A model generated the notes under the pieces. The model did no database searches. It saw nothing but the letters and a program-made list of their open reading frames with translations, and was not told where the DNA came from. A stretch of DNA of 34,014 nt from an uncultured Clostridium sp. (GTDB taxonomy: Bacteria > Bacillota > Clostridia > TANB77 > CAG-508), in NCBI GenBank assembly GCA_946496115.1, contig CAMMFK010000004.1:1-34014 (forward strand). The letters are read 5' to 3'. Of this stretch, positions 31,068 through 34,014 are shown one piece after another. Position 1 is the first letter of the stretch. Every line of letters starts with the position of its first letter. A program made the position numbers and the translations under genes.

Positions 31068-31484
31068 TTATTTTTTATTAATATAACTTTCTAAAATATA
31101 TACTGCTGCAATTGTATCTACTATTTGTTTTTTCTTTTTATTATTTACATTTAAATAGTTCATAGTTTTATGAGCTTCTACTGTTGTTAATCTTTCGTCT
31201 ACTAATACAATATTTATTTTATTAAATCTAGATTTTAGTTTATGAATAAAATTATCTGTTTCAATTGATCTTTGACTTTTGCTACCATCCATATTTAATG
31301 GATTTCCTACAACAAAAGTTTCTATATTGTACTGTTCTACAATTTCAGCTAATCTTTTTAATATTATTTTATCGTTTCCATTTGATGTTATTGTTCCTAA
31401 TCCCTGGGCAGTTATACCTAATTCATCTGTTATAGCCAACCCTGTTCTGACCGTTCCATAATCTATTCCTAATATTCTATTCAT
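31068..31484 (-). CDS. ruvX: RuvX/YqgF, putative pre-16S rRNA nuclease
   Basis: 138 aa, RNase H-like fold. LGIDYGTVRTGLAITD (with the catalytic Asp), FVVGNPLNMDGSKSQR, VLVDERLTTVEAH and a terminal DTIAAVYILESYI are all conserved. The family processes the 5' end of 16S rRNA. The start codon overlaps the ireB stop (TAATG at 31482-31485), the classical ireB-ruvX pair. Confidence 0.95.
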   Translation of the reverse strand: MNRILGIDYGTVRTGLAITDELGITAQGLGTITSNGNDKIILKRLAEIVEQYNIETFVVGNPLNMDGSKSQRSIETDNFIHKLKSRFNKINIVLVDERLTTVEAHKTMNYLNVNNKKKKQIVDTIAAVYILESYINKK

Positions 31485-31732
31485 TATTCTCCTATATATT
31501 CTTTTACCATCTTTTCTAGTAATTCATCTCTTTCAATTTGTCTTATAAGATTTCTAGCACCTTTATGACTAGTTATATATGTTGGATCTCCTGATAATAT
31601 ATATCCTACTATTTGGTTAATAGGGTTATATCCTTTTTCTTTAAGAGCATTATATACTTCTTTAAGTATTTCTTTAACTTTTTCATTTTGCTCTCTTTCA
31701 ACATCGAACTTCATTGTTTCGTCCATACCCAT
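31484..31732 (-). CDS. ireB: IreB family (UPF0297) regulatory phosphoprotein
   Basis: 82 aa. In Enterococcus, IreB is a substrate of the IreK Ser/Thr kinase and affects cephalosporin resistance. The signature GYNPINQIVGYILSGDPTYIT is present, with ARNLIRQIERDELLEKMVKEYI following. ATG 31732 has an AGGAGG ribosome binding site 9 nt upstream; a TTG at 31741 would fall next to that site and is unlikely. The gene overlaps ruvX by one base. The usual upstream neighbour alaS is elsewhere in the window. Confidence 0.93.
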   Translation of the reverse strand: MGMDETMKFDVEREQNEKVKEILKEVYNALKEKGYNPINQIVGYILSGDPTYITSHKGARNLIRQIERDELLEKMVKEYIGE

Positions 31733-31801
31733 TTTCCCCAACCTCCTTTGGTTTATTTTTACTATTATTTGTTATTTAACTAACTATTTTATCAATATAA
31801 A

Positions 31802-32893
31802 TTAAATAGTTTTTATTGTATTTTCATTAGATGAGTCTATGTATTCTTCTAATTTCTTAAAGGCTCCATCCAGAGAGGTTCCTTTATAATATGTAGATAT
31901 TACTACCCTTATTTTTGGACTTACGATAACATCTTCCTCATCACTATGTATGTAATCTGGAGCAGCAAAAATGTCTAAAGCTTCTATTTTATTTTTCAGT
32001 TCTGTCATAAAATTGTATACACCATTTTTATCTGCTCCCGAAAATACTATTGCAAATTTTGGTCCCATATATCTTACAAATACATATTCTTTAGCTAAAT
32101 TATTTTTTACAAACTGAGCTACTTCTGTAATCGTATTGTCTCCCGTTTTTCTGCTTATTTGTGTGTTTATTTCTGGAAGATTTACTATTTTAAACAAACA
32201 TATAGCAGATGTAGTGTATTTATCTATAGTTTTTTTACCTTCTCCATATAAATATTCTGCAGATTTTAAACCAGAATACAAGTCATCTCTTACTATATTC
32301 TCTATTGTTGCTTGATTTTCTACTGTTTTTAGTATTGTTACTATGTTATTTCTTACAACTTCTAATATGGTTGTATCAATATGATCAAATTCATGTGGTT
32401 GGCTACCTTCTATTATCCAATAGCCAATGTATACATTATCTACATATAACGGAAAAAACATTGCACATTTTGCTCTACCAAATTCCATTTTTTGATATGG
32501 TAATTTTTCATTTTCGTTGTCTACTGTAACATACTTAGGTGTTGCTGTTTTTATACTATCTCCAAATACTGGATCATTTTGTAAACTTTTAAGTGCATCC
32601 CAGTGTTTTTTATCAACATTAGAGGCTTTTACAACATATTCAGCGCCATTAAAAACTACTATAGTTGAATACTTTATAGAATATTTGCTTATTAATATAT
32701 CATTTATATTCTCTAACTTTTCTTGTATAGTTGAACTTTCACCTAAAGTTTTCATAAACTCTTGTAAAACATTTAAGCTAGTTATCCTTTGATTTAAGTT
32801 ACTATATGTTTCTATTTTTTTGTGTACTGAATAGTTGTATATGATTAATGTTAACACAATAATAACTAGTATAGCTATAACTGTTATTATCAC
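31802..32893 (-). CDS. Membrane GAF protein with degenerate GGDEF domain
   Basis: 363 aa. One N-terminal membrane helix (residues 2-20, IITVIAILVIIVLTLIIY), a coiled linker, a GAF-like domain (~45-190; KYSTIVVFNGAEYVV, FFPLYVDNVYIGYWIIEG), then a GGDEF-fold domain (~200-350). The signature expected as GG(D/E)EF in YGGDEFAI reads YMGPKFAIVF, and the metal-binding Asp near its start is not obvious (SAICLFKIVNL), so diguanylate cyclase activity is very unlikely. It may bind nucleotides or act as a scaffold. GTG start 32893 is supported by AGAGGTGAT. It lies 20 nt after a ParA-like gene and 69 nt before ireB, in one direction. Confidence 0.85.
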   Translation of the reverse strand: MIITVIAILVIIVLTLIIYNYSVHKKIETYSNLNQRITSLNVLQEFMKTLGESSTIQEKLENINDILISKYSIKYSTIVVFNGAEYVVKASNVDKKHWDALKSLQNDPVFGDSIKTATPKYVTVDNENEKLPYQKMEFGRAKCAMFFPLYVDNVYIGYWIIEGSQPHEFDHIDTTILEVVRNNIVTILKTVENQATIENIVRDDLYSGLKSAEYLYGEGKKTIDKYTTSAICLFKIVNLPEINTQISRKTGDNTITEVAQFVKNNLAKEYVFVRYMGPKFAIVFSGADKNGVYNFMTELKNKIEALDIFAAPDYIHSDEEDVIVSPKIRVVISTYYKGTSLDGAFKKLEEYIDSSNENTIKTI

Positions 32894-32913
32894 TTATTAT
32901 CACCTCTTTTATC

Positions 32914-34014
32914 TTAATAGTTTGCTCTCATTTTATCTAATGTACCATTTACCCCTGCTGAAAATTGTGTTGGTGGCTGTTTTCTATTTTTGCTCTTAAA
33001 AAATCCTTTTTTTTCTGCTTTAGCATAATTTGGAGAATAATTAGTATAATTTGATCCTGCTCCTCCTGAAATAAGAGGATAAACCATATTGGCCAAATTT
33101 TCCAAACTTGTCATAAAGTTTGCAGAATATCCACTTAAAGATATTTGGCAGAGTGCTATAGCTTCTAAGTATCTAGCATATGTTTGCATTTCAAAAGGTA
33201 TTGTTACATATTTAATTGTTGCTGGATTAAACAAATCTCTTTGTAACGTCATAGATGGTTCATTATATTTTGCCATACCACCCAGTATCATTTTGTCATT
33301 CAATATTTTTAGTTTTAATTCTTTATTTATAACAACTCTTAGTTTTGATTCTTCCAATATATTTTTTAGTTTTAATTCACTTAAAAATTGAGTTAAAGGT
33401 TGTATTGTAAGTGCATCCATTGATTGTACAAGATATATTTCTGTAGATTTTATAAAATAGTTTATATTAGTGTTGAAGTCACAATCCATTAATACCGCGG
33501 AATAATTATTATCTAAGGTTTGTAATATTGTTTCCACATTTTCTGTTTCACTAAACTCATCTGGTAATGCAGTATAAACAGTCAAATTCTTGTTTACTTC
33601 TACTCCCTGAGCTATCCCATTTTCTAGGTTTTTAATACTTTGAGTTGCTATTTGCATTAATTTTTGGTCATTATCTGTAAACATATAATAAGAATTTTTA
33701 TTTTTTGTTAAATCAAGGATTGCTGTTTTTATACCTTTTTGCGATAATAGTTCTGCTAAATTATTTACTATAAAAGATGTACCGTTTTTACTTGTACCAA
33801 CAAAAGCAACTATTTTATTTTGTGCAACAAAATTACTTGGAACAGAATTTGTCTGGTTGTTTATCATTGAGATTTCTCTAGTATTTTCTACTCCATAATA
33901 ATTTTGCTCTTGAGTCATGTTGTTTGTATATGGGTTTTGTTCTTGAGTCATGTTGTTTACATATGGATTTTGCTCTTGAACTATGTTGTTTGCATATGGA
34001 TTTTGCTCTTGAGT
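32914..34014 (-). CDS. ParA/CpaE-like ATPase with repeat N-terminus, 5' end cut off
   Basis: The frame stays open to the last base, so the N-terminus is outside the window; 366 codons are visible. The N-terminal part is tandem 11-residue repeats of the form MTQEQNPYTNN. Then comes a ParA/MinD-like domain: KIVAFVGTSKNGTSFIVNNL at the P-loop position and SAVLMDCDF at Walker B. The P-loop reads GTSKNGTS, where GK(T/S) is expected, so the invariant Lys is replaced by Thr. ATP hydrolysis may be lost, or the Lys two residues earlier may substitute. The tail is basic and Gly/Asn-rich (KKGFFKSKNRKQPP). Most similar in layout to CpaE/MinD-type localisation proteins (inference). Upstream of the GAF-GGDEF-like gene by 20 nt, and probably its partner. 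Confidence 0.8.
   Translation of the reverse strand, partial: TQEQNPYANNIVQEQNPYVNNMTQEQNPYTNNMTQEQNYYGVENTREISMINNQTNSVPSNFVAQNKIVAFVGTSKNGTSFIVNNLAELLSQKGIKTAILDLTKNKNSYYMFTDNDQKLMQIATQSIKNLENGIAQGVEVNKNLTVYTALPDEFSETENVETILQTLDNNYSAVLMDCDFNTNINYFIKSTEIYLVQSMDALTIQPLTQFLSELKLKNILEESKLRVVINKELKLKILNDKMILGGMAKYNEPSMTLQRDLFNPATIKYVTIPFEMQTYARYLEAIALCQISLSGYSANFMTSLENLANMVYPLISGGAGSNYTNYSPNYAKAEKKGFFKSKNRKQPPTQFSAGVNGTLDKMRANY
33897..34014 (-). repeat. 33-bp tandem repeats at the window edge
   Basis: Full units at 33952-33984 and 33919-33951, a partial copy at 33985-34014 and a diverged one from 33918 down. Each encodes (M/I)(T/V)QEQNPY(A/T/V)NN inside the ParA-like gene. More copies may lie beyond the edge. 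Confidence 0.85.

Noticed and set aside
33897..34014. CRISPR-like array
   Set aside because: The 33-bp units are contiguous, in frame and coding, with no spacers.

Overview
The window is low-GC Gram-positive chromosome, most likely from an uncultured, gut-type Clostridia. The evidence is AT-rich coding sequence, AGGAGG-type ribosome binding sites, TTGACA/TATAAT-like promoters, and a Firmicutes gene set: sepF, divIVA, ireB-ruvX, a CD1247-like zinc-ribbon gene beside efp, a sortase and ylbF. No rRNA, CRISPR array, integrase or transposase gene was seen. Both edges cut through genes.

Layout. 1-2873: end of a DUF2628-like membrane protein gene, a terminator, then asnS with its own promoter. 2885-4224: a compact element bounded by 22-23 bp inverted repeats, squeezed between the stop codons of asnS and a convergent alcohol dehydrogenase gene. 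It carries one coiled-coil gene of unknown function with a near-consensus promoter inside a palindrome. 4235-7338 (minus): iron-type alcohol dehydrogenase, FIST sensor protein, a short prepilin-like protein, YlbF. 7341-11512: an alpha-glucan group, with a GT4 glycosyltransferase (minus) divergent from a DUF4912 protein and a GH57 branching enzyme (plus). 11519-11739: a palindromic MITE-like element with a GC-rich core. 11757-14281 (minus): an FGE/SUMF1-like membrane-anchored protein, a coiled-coil protein and rsmD.

14486-20764 (minus) is a repair, tRNA-modification and division run: mutL, a four-TM protein, miaA, a HlyD-like protein, then sepF and divIVA from their own promoter. 21003-21321 (plus) holds two tandem cysteine-rich microprotein genes (39 and 38 aa). 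Next come tRNA-His and tRNA-Gln (minus), a sortase, a HIT protein and a shortened alaS. mtaB and recG follow (minus), separated by a gene remnant and a REP-like repeat. tRNA-Trp and an M23 peptidase gene are on plus. The last minus-strand block is CD1247-like, efp, ruvX, ireB, a GAF plus degenerate GGDEF protein, and a ParA-like ATPase with a degenerate P-loop whose tandem-repeat N-terminus runs off the edge.

Most of the window is housekeeping. The least explained parts are the inverted-repeat element and its orphan gene, the cysteine-rich microprotein pair, the DUF4912 protein with a histone-like tail in a glucan cluster, and the paired ParA-like and GGDEF-like proteins that both appear to have lost catalytic motifs.
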